From: DATKFM01 sp963851215
GTDB lineage: Bacteria > Pseudomonadota > Alphaproteobacteria > Dongiales > Dongiaceae
Assembly (NCBI GenBank): GCA_963851215.1
Contig: CAWKOG010000021.1
Coordinates: 1-64,000, forward strand
DNA length: 64,000 bases
Direction of reading: 5' to 3'
Of the stretch, positions 16,994 through 27,721 are shown piece after piece. The translations under genes and the position numbers were made by a program. Every line of letters starts with the position of its first letter. Positions within the stretch are counted from its first letter, which is position 1. The notes below the pieces were generated by a model. That model made no database searches, had not been told where the DNA came from, and was given only the letters and a program-made list of their open reading frames with translations.

Positions 16994-17932
16994 ATGAAAG
17001 TTTCCGTCCTCGTGATGACGTACAACCATGAGCGCTTCATCAGGCAGGCCCTGGAGAGCGTATTGGCGCAAGAGGTGAACTTCGGCCTCGAGATCATCAT
17101 AAGCGAAGACTGCTCCACGGATCGGACACGCGAGATCGTCATTGAATACGAGCGGCAACACCCTGACAAGATCCGACTCCTGCTCTCCGAGCGCAACCTG
17201 CGCAGCAATGAGATCGTCGCTCGCGGTATCAGGGCGGCGCGCGGGACCTATATCGCGTTTCTGGACGGCGATGACTATTGGACATCGCCGCACAAGCTGC
17301 AGAAGCAGGCCGACTTCCTGGACCATCACTCCGAATGCTCCATCTGCTTTCACAATGCTGAGGTAGTGCACGAAGATGGCGAGCGGCCGTCGTACTACTG
17401 GACTCCGCCTGACCAAAAACGGCTGTCGAATATTGACGATCTCTGGCAGGGCAATTTCATCGCCACTGCTTCGACCATGTTCCGACGCGGTCTCATTCGG
17501 GACATTCCGGCATGGTATATCTCGCTGTTCCCGATCACCGATTGGCCGCTTCACATCCTGAACGCCGAGCATGGGGCTATTGGCTATATTGACGAGTCCA
17601 TGAGCGTTTACCGCCAGCATGATGCCGGCCTGTACTCGCCGATGAATGAGACCCAGAAGCAAGCGGCGACCGTCCGATTCTATGCGGTGATGAATGCCAA
17701 CTTGACGTACAAATACGACCGCGTGATAAGAGAGGCATGCGCCCGGTACCTCTTCGATTGGGCAAAGGAATATGCCAGGCGCGGGGAGGTCGAGCGGGGG
17801 AGATCTTGCTTTCTCCGAAGCCTTGTCGAAGGTGGGATTCATAGCCCGATCTCCTTGCGAAAACTCATCAAGCTGGGTGTTCAGCTCTACGCGTCACCTT
17901 TGGTTCGGCACGCAAGGGGCGGACTTAGTTGA
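16994..17932 (+). CDS. Family 2 glycosyltransferase
   Basis: 312 residues. GT-A fold with N-terminal VSVLVMTYNHERFI, nucleotide-binding IISEDCSTDRT, and the metal-binding DxD-type motif in FLDGDDYW. The downstream acceptor region includes ITDWPLHI, the likely catalytic-base region. No membrane anchor. First gene of a rightward series of transferase and sugar-modifying genes. Donor and acceptor are not predictable. Confidence 0.92.
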   Translation: MKVSVLVMTYNHERFIRQALESVLAQEVNFGLEIIISEDCSTDRTREIVIEYERQHPDKIRLLLSERNLRSNEIVARGIRAARGTYIAFLDGDDYWTSPHKLQKQADFLDHHSECSICFHNAEVVHEDGERPSYYWTPPDQKRLSNIDDLWQGNFIATASTMFRRGLIRDIPAWYISLFPITDWPLHILNAEHGAIGYIDESMSVYRQHDAGLYSPMNETQKQAATVRFYAVMNANLTYKYDRVIREACARYLFDWAKEYARRGEVERGRSCFLRSLVEGGIHSPISLRKLIKLGVQLYASPLVRHARGGLS

Positions 17933-17953
17933 TATGCGGCTGCGCAGCATGCG

Positions 17954-18982
17954 ATGGTAGAGCAGGTTTTTCATAATCGCGCCTTCATCGGACCGCCGGC
18001 AGGAACCGAGCCACGGCCGCTCTGGTCGGTGATGATTCCAACCTACAACTGCGCCTCTTTTCTTCGCGAGGCACTCGCGAGTGTCTTGGCTCAGGACTTA
18101 GGCCCGGAACTCATGCAGATAGAAGTCATCGACGACCATTCGACGCGGGACGATCCTCGTGCCACGGTCAATGAAATGGGGCGCTGCAGGGTCGAATTCT
18201 TCCGGCAGGAGCAAAACCAGGGCGTGACCGGCAACCTCAACACCTGCCTGCGCCGCGCGCGGGGGCGGCTCGTGCACATCCTGCACGGTGACGATGGAGT
18301 GCGGGACGGGTTCTATTACCGAATGCAGGGCGCCTTCGAGGAGTACCCCGAAATCGGCGCTGCGTTCTGCCGGCAGATATTCATTGATGATTCCGGCCAC
18401 TGGTTGTCGATTTCTCCCCTAGAGCAACTTGAACGAGGCCTCCTCAACGATTGTCTACTTCGCCTAGCTGTCGAGCAACGTATCATGACGCCGTCCATTG
18501 TCGTTCGGCGCGATGTCTATGAGCGACTCGGCGGGTTCGATCGCCGACTAATCTGCGCCGAGGACTGGGAGATGTGGGTGCGCATTGCCGCCGACTACCC
18601 CATCGCGTACGAGACCGCGCCACTCGCACTCTATCGCATGCATAACGACTCCAACACGGGGCGCCACATGCGTACGGCTGAGGACATGCGCTATACTCGC
18701 AAAGCGATTAATATCTTTGAGGGCTACCTGCCGCCCGCCGTCTCGCGAGCTGTAGCGGCGAGGGCTAGGGAGACCTACGCACTGGCCGCGTTGCGAACCG
18801 CAGAGACAATGTTGCGTGGCGAGGACATTACGGCGGCCATGGCGCAAATCGGGGAGGCGCTGACTCTGCGCCGCTCCCCGCGCGTGATCCGACGAACCCT
18901 GCGGCTTATGGCCCAAAGCCTCCCCCGCACTGTGGCCGGAATGCTGCACCACAGGCGTAGTTCTCCATCGACGCGAAAATAG
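17954..18982 (+). CDS. Family 2 glycosyltransferase
   Basis: 342 residues. N-terminal SVMIPTYNCASFLREAL, IEVIDDHSTRDDP and the metal site HILHGDDGV; acceptor-side motif GGFDRRLICAEDWEMWVRI, common in GT2 enzymes. C-terminal 80 residues are helical and basic. It follows the previous transferase after 21 bp and precedes an oxidoreductase by 9 bp, consistent with one operon. Confidence 0.92.
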   Translation: MVEQVFHNRAFIGPPAGTEPRPLWSVMIPTYNCASFLREALASVLAQDLGPELMQIEVIDDHSTRDDPRATVNEMGRCRVEFFRQEQNQGVTGNLNTCLRRARGRLVHILHGDDGVRDGFYYRMQGAFEEYPEIGAAFCRQIFIDDSGHWLSISPLEQLERGLLNDCLLRLAVEQRIMTPSIVVRRDVYERLGGFDRRLICAEDWEMWVRIAADYPIAYETAPLALYRMHNDSNTGRHMRTAEDMRYTRKAINIFEGYLPPAVSRAVAARARETYALAALRTAETMLRGEDITAAMAQIGEALTLRRSPRVIRRTLRLMAQSLPRTVAGMLHHRRSSPSTRK

Positions 18983-18991
18983 TTAGAGATC

Positions 18992-20101
18992 ATGGTCGAG
19001 CTTTTATCAGCGTCCCTTTCGATCTGTCGGAAACCGTTAAACGTCGGGATCGTCGGATGCGGCGCTGTGACGGACTTATACTATGCGCCCGCGCTCAATG
19101 TTCTCGAGCGGGCGCGAGTGCTAAAAGTTTCCGCGCTGTTCGACCCGGAAGGCAAAAACATGAGGCAGGTCGGGGCAAAAATTCCCGGTGCCGCACTCGC
19201 GAGGACTTTCGAAGAGCTTCTGCAAATGGAGGTTGCTCTCGTCATTGTCGCCTCGCCGCCACAATACCACGCCGGTCAGACAATTCAGGCACTTCGAGCG
19301 GGCAAGGCAGTGCTATGCGAGAAGCCCTTGGCGACTACCCTAGCCGATGGCCAAAGTATGGTCGATACAGCAGTAGATGCGAGCCGCCTGCTCGCCGTCG
19401 GACTCATTCGCAGATACTTTCCCGCTGTCCGAGCAATTAAGACCGCTCTGGCGAGCGGCATGTTGGGGCAGCTCCGAGCATTCCGCTGCTTCGAAGGTGG
19501 CCCGTTTCAATGGCCGGCGCGGTCGGATGCCTATTTTGACAATAAGAGCGCGGGCGGCGGCGTCTTCCTTGATATCGGCCCTCATATCCTAGACTTGCTG
19601 AACTGGTGGCTCGGTGTCCCTGCTGAGATTGTATACGAGGACGACGCCGTGGGTGGCGTCGAAGCAAACTGCCGTATCCGGCTGGTGTACGATGGGTTTT
19701 GCGGAGACGTCCGGCTCAGCCGCGATTGGGAACGGCCGAATCGCTACCTTTTTCAAGGCTCTCGTGGATGGTTGGGCTGGGCGGTCAACGAGGCTGACCG
19801 CATCGAGATTGGCTTTTCAGATTCTGGGTATGCGGCTGCAGCGCGACTGCACGAAGCCACAGGAGAAAATGGTTCAGTAACGCTAGGCCGCCCAGCGGCC
19901 AACTTCCATCAGAGTTTCGTCGAGCAGGTTCGCAGCGTAGTAGCTGCGGTCCACGGCGACAACGCACCGATTGTCTCCGGTGTGGAAGCCCTAGAGAGCG
20001 TGCAGCTCATCGAGCATTGCTACCGCCACCGCGCTTTGTTGCCGATGCCCTGGCTCAGCGAGCGGGAGTGGCTCGGCGCGCGACAACTGGCCGATAGCTG
20101 A
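18992..20101 (+). CDS. Gfo/Idh/MocA-family sugar oxidoreductase
   Basis: 369 residues. N-terminal Rossmann motif VGIVGCGAVTD, the family CEKPLA motif, and substrate-domain GGGVFLDIGPHILDLLNWWL. Such enzymes oxidise or reduce nucleotide sugars with NAD(P), often en route to amino- or keto-sugars. Its stop is 1 nt before the next gene's ATG, so the two are probably translated together. It likely makes a precursor for the surface glycan. Confidence 0.9.
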   Translation: MVELLSASLSICRKPLNVGIVGCGAVTDLYYAPALNVLERARVLKVSALFDPEGKNMRQVGAKIPGAALARTFEELLQMEVALVIVASPPQYHAGQTIQALRAGKAVLCEKPLATTLADGQSMVDTAVDASRLLAVGLIRRYFPAVRAIKTALASGMLGQLRAFRCFEGGPFQWPARSDAYFDNKSAGGGVFLDIGPHILDLLNWWLGVPAEIVYEDDAVGGVEANCRIRLVYDGFCGDVRLSRDWERPNRYLFQGSRGWLGWAVNEADRIEIGFSDSGYAAAARLHEATGENGSVTLGRPAANFHQSFVEQVRSVVAAVHGDNAPIVSGVEALESVQLIEHCYRHRALLPMPWLSEREWLGARQLADS

Positions 20102-20102
20102 T

Positions 20103-21266
20103 ATGAGACCAGTAATCGGCGTCATCGGGGCGAACGGCTTCATCGGCAGCCGAATCGTGGAACTGTTCCATCTTGGGTCGCTGGCAACGGTGCGGCCGAT
20201 CGTGCGTAGCATCTCGAGCCTCGCGCGCTCATCCCGCTTCGCGCTCGATGTTCGCATTGCCGACGGTTTTGACGCTTCCGCGTTACAAAGAGCATTGGAC
20301 GGCTGCGACGTCGTTGTGCACGCAATCGCCGGCGATCGCCGGACGATCCTCGGGACCCTGGCGCCGACCTATGAGGCGGCGATGGCCGTAGGTGCCAGGC
20401 GCTTGGTCTATTTGAGCTCGGCCTCGGTCCATGGCCAGGCTCCGGCTTCCGGCACTGACGAGAGCTCGGCGCTCAGTGCCAGGCAAACAATTCCTTACAA
20501 CAACTCGAAGGTCTGGGCCGAACGAAAGCTTTGGCGGCTGCGTCGCGGGCGTGACGTCGAAGTGGTGATTCTACGTCCGGGTATTGTGTTTGGCCCGCGT
20601 TCACGCTGGACAGGCGGACTGGCAGACGAGCTATTGAGCGGGCAGGCATGCTTCATTGGCTCCGGAGATGGGATCTGCAACAGCGTCTATATCGATAATC
20701 TCGTACATGCGATACATCTTGCCGTGACGGTGGCCGATGTCGATGGTCACGCGTTCCTCGTTGGCGATCGGGAAACGGTCACTTGGCGCGAATTCTATCG
20801 GCCCGTTGTCGAGGCTCTCGGGATGGATCTTGCGCAGGTCCCCAGTGTTTCCCTCCCCAGAAAAGCCAGTCTCTGGCGTGATCCGCTTGAGTTCGTGCAA
20901 TCGTCTGAGAAGGTCACGCTGGCGGTTTCGTCCCTTCCCCGGCCCTTACGCAAGGGGTTCCATGCCGCTCACCACCTTTGGAGACAACGACGATCGAACG
21001 GCCGCTCGCCGTGGGAGAACCCTCTCCCACCTCAACCGGTCGCAATCCCGGAGAGAGCACTACTGAACCAATGCCGGTACAAGCTTCCGTTCAATAAGGC
21101 TACCGCCTTGCTGGGATATGAGCCCATTGTCTCCTTCAATGAAGGGTGCCGTCGATCGGTTGCTTGGCTCGCTTTCGCCGGTTATCCTATCATTGAAGAT
21201 AGACAACAGTACCAGCGCGGCGGCGCGCAGGGGTGTCCCCCAGCCGGAACAACTCGGACATTCTAA
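20103..21266 (+). CDS. NAD-dependent epimerase/dehydratase-like protein
   Basis: 387 residues. Nucleotide motif GANGFIG at 8-14, VYLSSASVHG and YNNSK in the catalytic positions, then VVILRPGIVFGP. The C-terminal 100 residues are longer and more basic than in typical epimerases (HHLWRQRRSNGRSPW). The stop codon shares one base with the next start (TAATG), indicating translational coupling. Confidence 0.85.
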   Translation: MRPVIGVIGANGFIGSRIVELFHLGSLATVRPIVRSISSLARSSRFALDVRIADGFDASALQRALDGCDVVVHAIAGDRRTILGTLAPTYEAAMAVGARRLVYLSSASVHGQAPASGTDESSALSARQTIPYNNSKVWAERKLWRLRRGRDVEVVILRPGIVFGPRSRWTGGLADELLSGQACFIGSGDGICNSVYIDNLVHAIHLAVTVADVDGHAFLVGDRETVTWREFYRPVVEALGMDLAQVPSVSLPRKASLWRDPLEFVQSSEKVTLAVSSLPRPLRKGFHAAHHLWRQRRSNGRSPWENPLPPQPVAIPERALLNQCRYKLPFNKATALLGYEPIVSFNEGCRRSVAWLAFAGYPIIEDRQQYQRGGAQGCPPAGTTRTF

Positions 21267-23005
21267 TGATGCCCGATTTATCCTCGAGCGCTAGCGATCT
21301 CGGCCCGGCAACCGATCCTTCAGCCGACGGACGTCAAGAATTATCGGACGCGGCGAATTTGCCTAGGTTCAACGTCGACCGCGATCCAGCGGCGGCAGTT
21401 TCCGTGATAATAACGACCTATAACCACGCGCGCTTTCTGGGTGATGCGATCCAGAGTGCGTTGTCGCAAACGGTCAACCCGATCGAGGTAATCGTCGTCG
21501 ACGATGGGTCGACCGACAATCCAACCGCTGTCCTTGCCGGCTATCCTAACGTGCACCTGATTCGGCAAACCAATCGTGGCTTGGCAGCAGCTCGCAACGC
21601 CGGCTGGCGAGCCGCACGCGGTAAGTACATTATGTTTGTTGACGCTGACGACCGGCTTCTTCCAAATGCCATCGCCAGCAACTTGCGGCGATTTTCCAAA
21701 TTCCCCAACTGTGCCTTTGTCTTCGGCAGCTACCGCTGGATCGATGTACTAGGCCGTCCTCTCAAAGATGCCGAGCCCGCACCGGACGTCGATGACGACG
21801 CCTACGCGGTATTGCTCGAGGGCAACTGCATCGGCATGCATGCCACTGTGCTGTACCGGCGAGATCGGCTCGAGGAGACGGGTGGCTTCGACGAAGGGTT
21901 GCGGGCGTGCGAAGACTATGATGTGTATCTCCGGCTCGCTCGCCAGTATCGGATCGCGTCTGGCAGCGAGTGCCTCGCTGAATATAGACGGCACGACACC
22001 AACATGTCCGGTGACTTGCCGTTGATGCTTGGCTCGGCACTTGCCGTGTTGCGTCGTCAGCGGTCACAGCTTGGCGCAGATCCGCGTTGGCGAACGGCCT
22101 ACAAGCGTGGCATTCGAGACTGGCAGCTATTCTACGCCGAGAGGTACCTTCATCACGCTCGCATCGGCGTGGCGAGGTCGGAAAATCGATGGATGCTGAT
22201 GCGCGACGGCTATAGGGTGTTCCGGCTCGCGCCGATCGCGCTGCCACGGGCCGCGCTGGGGAGCGCCTACATCCGGTTGCGGAGGGCGGTCAAGCGGTTG
22301 TGCAACCGTACTCGCCGAGTTGCGCCTCATAAGGTTCGCTTCGGGGACCTCCGCCGGACGACTCCAATTAGCAGTGCTTTCGGCTACGATCGCGGCAAGC
22401 CTGTGGACCGCCACTACATCGAGACCTTCCTCGCAAGATACGCGGACGATGTTCGTGGCCGAGTGCTCGAAATAGGCGATAATGCCTACACAAGGCGGTT
22501 TGGTGGCACGCGCGTGTCTCAGAGCGACGTTCTTCACGTCGCCGAGGGCAATCCACACGCGACCTTTGTGGGCGATCTCGCAAACGGAGACTGCTTGCCC
22601 GGAAACGCGTTCGATTGCATCGTATTCACGCAAACTCTTCAGCTCATCTACGACATGCCCAGGGCTGTTGAGACACTGCATAGGATACTACGGCCGGGCG
22701 GCGTGCTGTTGGCAACGGTACCGGGTGTAAGCAGCGTGGACCGAGGCGAGTGGGGCGATAGCTGGTATTGGTCCCTGACACAGGCCGCGCTACGCCGTCT
22801 GCTTGAGGAGAGATTTTCCCAAGCTGGTGTTGAAGTGGTCAGCTACGGCAATGTGCTCACCGCTGCAGCGTTCTTGTACGGCATGGCCGAGAATGAGTCG
22901 CGACCTAGTGAGTTCGAGGCATGCGATCCTCGTTACCCCGTCATTGTTGCCGCACGCGCCGTGAAGGAGGCCAAGCACGATGCTGCACAGCTTACGGCAG
23001 TTTAG
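21266..23005 (+). CDS. Glycosyltransferase family 2 fused to a SAM methyltransferase
   Basis: 579 residues from ATG 21266 (a GTG at 21233 is also in frame). The N-terminal GT2 domain (about 45-260) has VSVIITTYNHARFL, IVVDDGSTD and MFVDADDRL. A basic linker (about 330-370) leads to a class I methyltransferase-like domain (about 395-545) with GRVLEIGDNAY, DCIVFTQTLQL and ILRPGGVLLATVPG. One protein could add a sugar and methylate the product, for example to cap a chain. Chain-end modification would fit the Wzt recognition domain in the same cluster. Its 3' end overlaps the deacetylase gene by 26 nt. Confidence 0.88.
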   Translation: MMPDLSSSASDLGPATDPSADGRQELSDAANLPRFNVDRDPAAAVSVIITTYNHARFLGDAIQSALSQTVNPIEVIVVDDGSTDNPTAVLAGYPNVHLIRQTNRGLAAARNAGWRAARGKYIMFVDADDRLLPNAIASNLRRFSKFPNCAFVFGSYRWIDVLGRPLKDAEPAPDVDDDAYAVLLEGNCIGMHATVLYRRDRLEETGGFDEGLRACEDYDVYLRLARQYRIASGSECLAEYRRHDTNMSGDLPLMLGSALAVLRRQRSQLGADPRWRTAYKRGIRDWQLFYAERYLHHARIGVARSENRWMLMRDGYRVFRLAPIALPRAALGSAYIRLRRAVKRLCNRTRRVAPHKVRFGDLRRTTPISSAFGYDRGKPVDRHYIETFLARYADDVRGRVLEIGDNAYTRRFGGTRVSQSDVLHVAEGNPHATFVGDLANGDCLPGNAFDCIVFTQTLQLIYDMPRAVETLHRILRPGGVLLATVPGVSSVDRGEWGDSWYWSLTQAALRRLLEERFSQAGVEVVSYGNVLTAAAFLYGMAENESRPSEFEACDPRYPVIVAARAVKEAKHDAAQLTAV

Positions 23006-23988
23006 ACGGATCGTTGGCCGGCTCCGCAGAAGAGAGCAGCCATTCATCCTCATGTATCATCGCGTCGCGAGCCTCGCATGTGATCCCTGGCAACTCGCCA
23101 TTCGGCCAAGGAATTTCGACGCGCAGATCGGGGCGCTCGTGCTGATGCGCCAAGTTGTGCCGCTACGCTGGCTGGTACGGGAATTGGTAGATGGTCGGAT
23201 TCCGTATGGAACTGCAGCCGTGACATTCGACGACGGTTATGCCGATGTTCTCGTCGAGGCCAAGCCGGTGTTGGAGCGGTATGGTTGTCCGGCAACCATG
23301 TTCCTCACGACAGGTGCGATCGGCAGTGTGGAGAACTTTTGGTGGGATGAACTTTCGCATCTCTTGCTGGAAAGCACCGTGCTGCCTCCTGCTCTTGAAA
23401 TCGAGATCGGCGGGCGCATGTACGGCTGGCCGCTTGAGAACTCGCCAAAAGATACGGTGGCGAAAGCAGGCACAGCCGAGGCATTTGACAGAGAAGCCGC
23501 GGATTTTGCCCTATGGAAAGCGCTGCGACCGCTTGCCCCTGCGGCACGACGCCGACACCTTGATACGCTTGCCCGATGGGCCGGGAGCGACCTGGCAGCC
23601 GCGCCTTGCTGATCGCGCCATTGCCGCTGAGGATGTGCGGCGCTTGTCGGAACCTGGATTTATCGACATCGGCGCCCACTCTGTGACACATCCGACAATG
23701 CCCTCGCTTGATCCAGCAGCGCGGCAAGCTGAACTTGTAGAGAGCAAGCGCACCTGTGAGCAACTGACGGGTGTGCCAGCGGATGGTTTTGCCTATCCGT
23801 TCGGCGATTATGATGACGCTTGCATTGCATCCGTCCGAAAGGCGGGGTTCGCTTTCGCCTGCAGCACCAAGCACGCGATGTTAACGAAACTCTCCGACAC
23901 GATGCGGCTGCCGCGCCTTGCAGTTGGCGATTGGGAAGCGGAGCCCTTTGTCAACTGGCTGACGCGGGAAATGCGTGTACATGGCTGA
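22980..23988 (+). CDS. Polysaccharide deacetylase (NodB-like), frameshifted
   Basis: The start has an excellent ribosome-binding site (AAGGAGG, 8 nt upstream). Frame 1 carries MYHRV and the metal motif TFDDGYAD; the His-rich second motif HSVTHPTM and the C-terminal half (FAYPFGDYDD, RLAVGDWEAEP) lie in another frame. A one-base slip falls near 23590-23610. The restored protein would be about 335 residues. Enzymes of this fold remove N- or O-acetyl groups from glycans. Whether the slip is real or a sequencing error cannot be decided here. Confidence 0.8.
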
Positions 23989-24898
23989 ACCACGTGTCTC
24001 CGTAATAATTATCTTCTTGAATGAAGAGCGTTTCCTTGCGGAGGCGGTCAATAGCGTTTTAGCTCAGAACTTTCGAGATTGGGAACTCTTGCTGGTCGAT
24101 GACGGATCGACCGACAGTAGTCCTGCCGTCGCGCACGGGTTCGCCGACCTAGGACGCCATCAGATTTGCTGCCTATGCCATCCTCGGCGAAGCAACCGCG
24201 GCATGAGCGCATCGCGCAACCTCGGCCTCGCCCACGCCGTAGGCGAGTTTGTCGCATTCCTCGATGCTGACGACGTCTGGTTGCCACACAAGCTTGCTGA
24301 GCAGGTTGCAGTCTTGATTGCCGGCCGGAAGCCGGTCTCGTGTACGGACGAACGCAGATTTGGCACACTTGGAGCAAGTCTCCCGAGAAGTCGGACTTCT
24401 TTTATGATTTGGGCGTACTGCCTGACCGCCTCTACAACCCGCCGAAGCTCTTCGAGATCCTGCTCAAAAACAAGGCGCAAACGCCCACCATCTGCAATGC
24501 ACTGATGAGGAGGGCACTGTTCGATAAAGTCGGTGGTTTCAAGGATTCATTCCACGCGATGTTCGAGGATCAGACCTTCTTTGCAAGGTGCGCTGCTCGA
24601 CACCCCCGCATACGTCGACAACAGGGTTTGGGCACGATATCGACAGCATCATCAAAGCTGTTCTGCCATTTCTCATGATCGAGGTGACGATCTCCGCACC
24701 CGATTGCGGTTCCTTCAATGGTTGAGGTGCTATGTGCGTGAGAGGCACGACGTCGATCGGCGCCTGCGCTTTGCATTGTATCAAGAGCTTATCCGCAGTC
24801 GATTGGTGCTTGGCAAGAGGCTCTTCACAGGCGCCAGGAAAACCATGAAACGCATAGTCCGTCGCGCGAGCCCTCGATGGTTCCCTTGGTTACGGTGA
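23981..24898 (+). pseudogene. Family 2 glycosyltransferase, two frameshifts
   Basis: Starts at ATG 23981, overlapping the deacetylase stop (ATGGCTGA). The N-terminal frame has VSVIIIFLNEERFLAEAV, LLVDDGSTDSSP and FLDADDVW; the frame changes near 24345 (RTQIWHTW onwards, with KVGGFKDSFHAMFEDQTFFA) and again near 24590 (YVDNRVWARYRQHHQS to the stop). All expected GT2 segments are present in order, so a single-base repair at two places would restore about 305 residues. Confidence 0.8.
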
Positions 24899-25810
24899 TT
24901 ATTCCATTCTCTGAATCAAGAACGCTACCTCGTCGAGGCGATAGAAAGCGTTCGCGCTCAGACAATGTCTGATTGGGAGCTACTGCTGGTAGACGACGGC
25001 TCGCATGACGCAGGCCCGAAGGTTGCCTGCGAATACGCTAACTCCCATCCGGGACGAATCAAACTCCTGCGACATCCGAGTGGTGGCAATCACGGCGCTG
25101 CTGCTGCGCGCAACCTGGTACTTGCACATGCGGCGGGTGAGTTCATAAGTTTCCTCGACGGGGACGATGTTTATCAACCTCACAAGCTCGAAACAGAAGT
25201 CGGCCTGCTGCAATCCATGCCGCAAGCGGCAATGCTGTATGCCCCGGCAATCTGGTGGTATCCTGGTGGCGAGCGGCCTGATAGGGCCGAAAAGCTGGGG
25301 ATTGAGCCAGGCCGCATCTATAATCCCCCCTTTCTTGCCGGCCATATCCTTTTACTTCACAAGGGGGCTGTGCCGTGTATCTGTTCAGTGCTCATTCGCC
25401 GCTGGGCTCTGATTGCGGTTGGTGGATTCGAGGAGAGTTTCGCTCTCTATGAGGACCAGACTCTGTGGGGCAAATCGTTCTTTCGCTATCCAGTCCTTGT
25501 CTCGCCGAGACCTTCATCCAGATATCGTCAGCATGCTGATTTAACGTCTGCCCGGGCCCAGCGAGCGGGTGACTACCATCCTTGGCGGGTGCACTGGGGC
25601 CGAACAACGCTTCCTTGACTGGCTGCGAACTTACGGCGACTCCCGCGAGGTGTCTCCGATCCTGGTGTTATCAGAGCGTTTCGCAAGGCGTCCTCTCCTT
25701 ACCGTCACCGGTCCGTGGCTGCGTATCGCTTTCTTCGGCATCTCAAGTTCACGCTTAAAGCTGAAGTGCGTCGACGTCTCCGCCGGTTGACTTCGGGCGG
25801 CCCATCCTAA
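24877..25810 (+). pseudogene. Family 2 glycosyltransferase, frameshifted
   Basis: Probable start ATG 24877 (MVPLVTVIIPF), overlapping the preceding gene. An extra T near 24909 shifts the frame; LNQERYLVEAIESV and WELLLVDDGSHD follow, with the metal site FLDGDDVY and the acceptor motif VGGFEESFALYEDQ. Another slip near 25600 leads to the C-terminus FRKASSPYRHRSVAAYRFL and a stop at 25810. Close in sequence to the previous gene, so the pair probably arose by duplication. Confidence 0.75.
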
Positions 25811-26052
25811 CTACCGAGTAATTACGCATTTCTTCCGCTCGCCGGTCGCGAGATCATACTGCCTGCACGGTCTTGATCGGGTTCCCCCTAGAGGATATCT
25901 TGTATTTGAGACAAATACTGGATTGAATTCGCTTGGCTGAGGACGTAGCTTTGAGACCAGGGGCTCCCCCGTAGAACGAAGTAACAGATGCCAATCTAAT
26001 GGGCGGTCGCAGCGTCGCTATCAATTAAGGCAACGTGGAGTGCGCATGAACC

Positions 26053-27271
26053 ATGCAACCTTCAGATGCACCCAAAGTTTCCGTTATTATTCCAGCTTTT
26101 AACGCCCAACAGACGATCGCGCGAACACTCGAAGTTCGTTTGCGCTCAGACCCATCGAAATGTCGAAATAATAGTCGTCGACGACGGCTCGACCGACCAA
26201 ACGGCAGGAATTATCGCCGATTTTGCATCAAGTAAATTCACCGCATCGACGTCTTGACGCAGCCGAATTCGGGCGTCGCACAGGCACGTAACCTCGGATT
26301 GCAACATGCGCGCGGACCTTTTGTGGCACCGATTGACGCCGACGACGTTTGGCACCCAACCAAAATCGAGCGGCAGATCGAACGCATTGTCAGGAGGCCG
26401 AACGTCGGACTGGTCTCTGTTTGGTCGCGAAAGATAGATGAGCAGGACATCATTATTGGATCGCAGCTGCCGCTTGCCGTTTCGGGCGACGTCTACGTCC
26501 TAATGCTGCTGGTGAATTTCATTGGGACGGGCAGCGCACCACTCATTCGCCGCGAAGTTCTGGAAGAAGGTCGGTGGCTATGATCCCGGCTTGCGCGCCG
26601 CAGGTGCTGAAGGTTGCGAGGACTGGAAGATGCAACTTCTTCTGGCCGAGCGGTGTGACTTCGAGGTCGTGCCCCAATACCTTGTCGGCTATCGCCGTTT
26701 GCCAACAAGTATGTCGGCGAATTTCTGGGCGATGTGGCGCTCGAGAGAGTGCGTCCGCGAAGAGATGAGGCGGCGCCATCCCGATCTGCCTAGATTCCTC
26801 TTCCGGTGGCTGCGGGCCAATTCGGCTCAAGTACGCGGCACGCAGTTCCTGAAGCAGAGCGACCTAGCCGCCGCGTTTAGCTACTTTGCCCAGGCTGCTG
26901 TTCTCGATCCTTTCGGCACGTCGCGCGCGATGGTGAAGTCCGGACTGCGCGCGTCTAGCTGGATGCGCACATTTGCATTGAGAGGACAACTCGATGGCTT
27001 CAAGATATCGCATGGGCCGCACGCTGGCGCGACGGACACAGTTCTCGGCCGTCCATTCCTTTCGGTAGACACGCGCATTACGAATGTACTGGACGTAAGA
27101 GGGTCAAGTGCGTGGGCAGCATGGCACGTATCGAACGAGCACGCCGAATTCAGCGCCCGCATTCTCCGCGTGAGAGCCTCCGGAAGACTGCTTGGAGTAC
27201 AGCCGGCAATCGGCCCGATCCTGATTGCACCGCGAAGCCAGAATCAATGGGATCCTGAGTTATCAGACTGA
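26053..27271 (+). pseudogene. Family 2 glycosyltransferase, frameshifted
   Basis: MQPSDAPKVSVIIPAFNAQQ opens the domain; slips near 26130, 26250 and 26575 move between frames that carry NVEIIVVDDGSTDQTAG, GPFVAPIDADDVW and GGYDPGLRAAGAEGCEDW. The C-terminal 180 residues (WLRANSAQVRGTQFLKQSDL onward) resemble the helical tail often found after GT2 domains. Last transferase of the cluster. Confidence 0.75.
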
Positions 27272-27721
27272 ATTACCGCCATCAAAAGCAAGACCTCCAG
27301 TCACCGGACGTGCCGAGTGCATCGGCAGCCATGTCTGCTAGAAGCTCGAGGTCGGAGGCCTGGCGGATCGATCGCGTCTAAATCTCAAGGCCCACCGGTT
27401 GTATTAACCGGGCGGCGGCGTGCATCTCGGGAGGCTTGCTAACGTCGGGGAGTTGGTCAACCAGCCCGAACTCTATTACAGTAACAACGCACTTTCTGTT
27501 CGCCGATCCTCAACGTGCGGTCTCGATGCTTGGTTGGCAATCGCGATACGCACCACTGAGCGAAATCATGTGGATAGCCTAGGCTTAGCCCTATCGGGAT
27601 TAGCGCTGTGATGAAACCCTTTCCGAAATTCGAGACACGCGTCTGTGCAAAGCGCCACGGTTTATCGTCCGCACGAGATGCGTTACGATAAAGCCGAACA
27701 GAGATCGTGGGGGCATGCGCG
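27272..27721. other. Gene-free stretch after the glycan cluster
   Basis: No credible gene, tRNA or terminator. Short frames exist but lack ribosome-binding sites and family resemblance. Confidence 0.4.
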
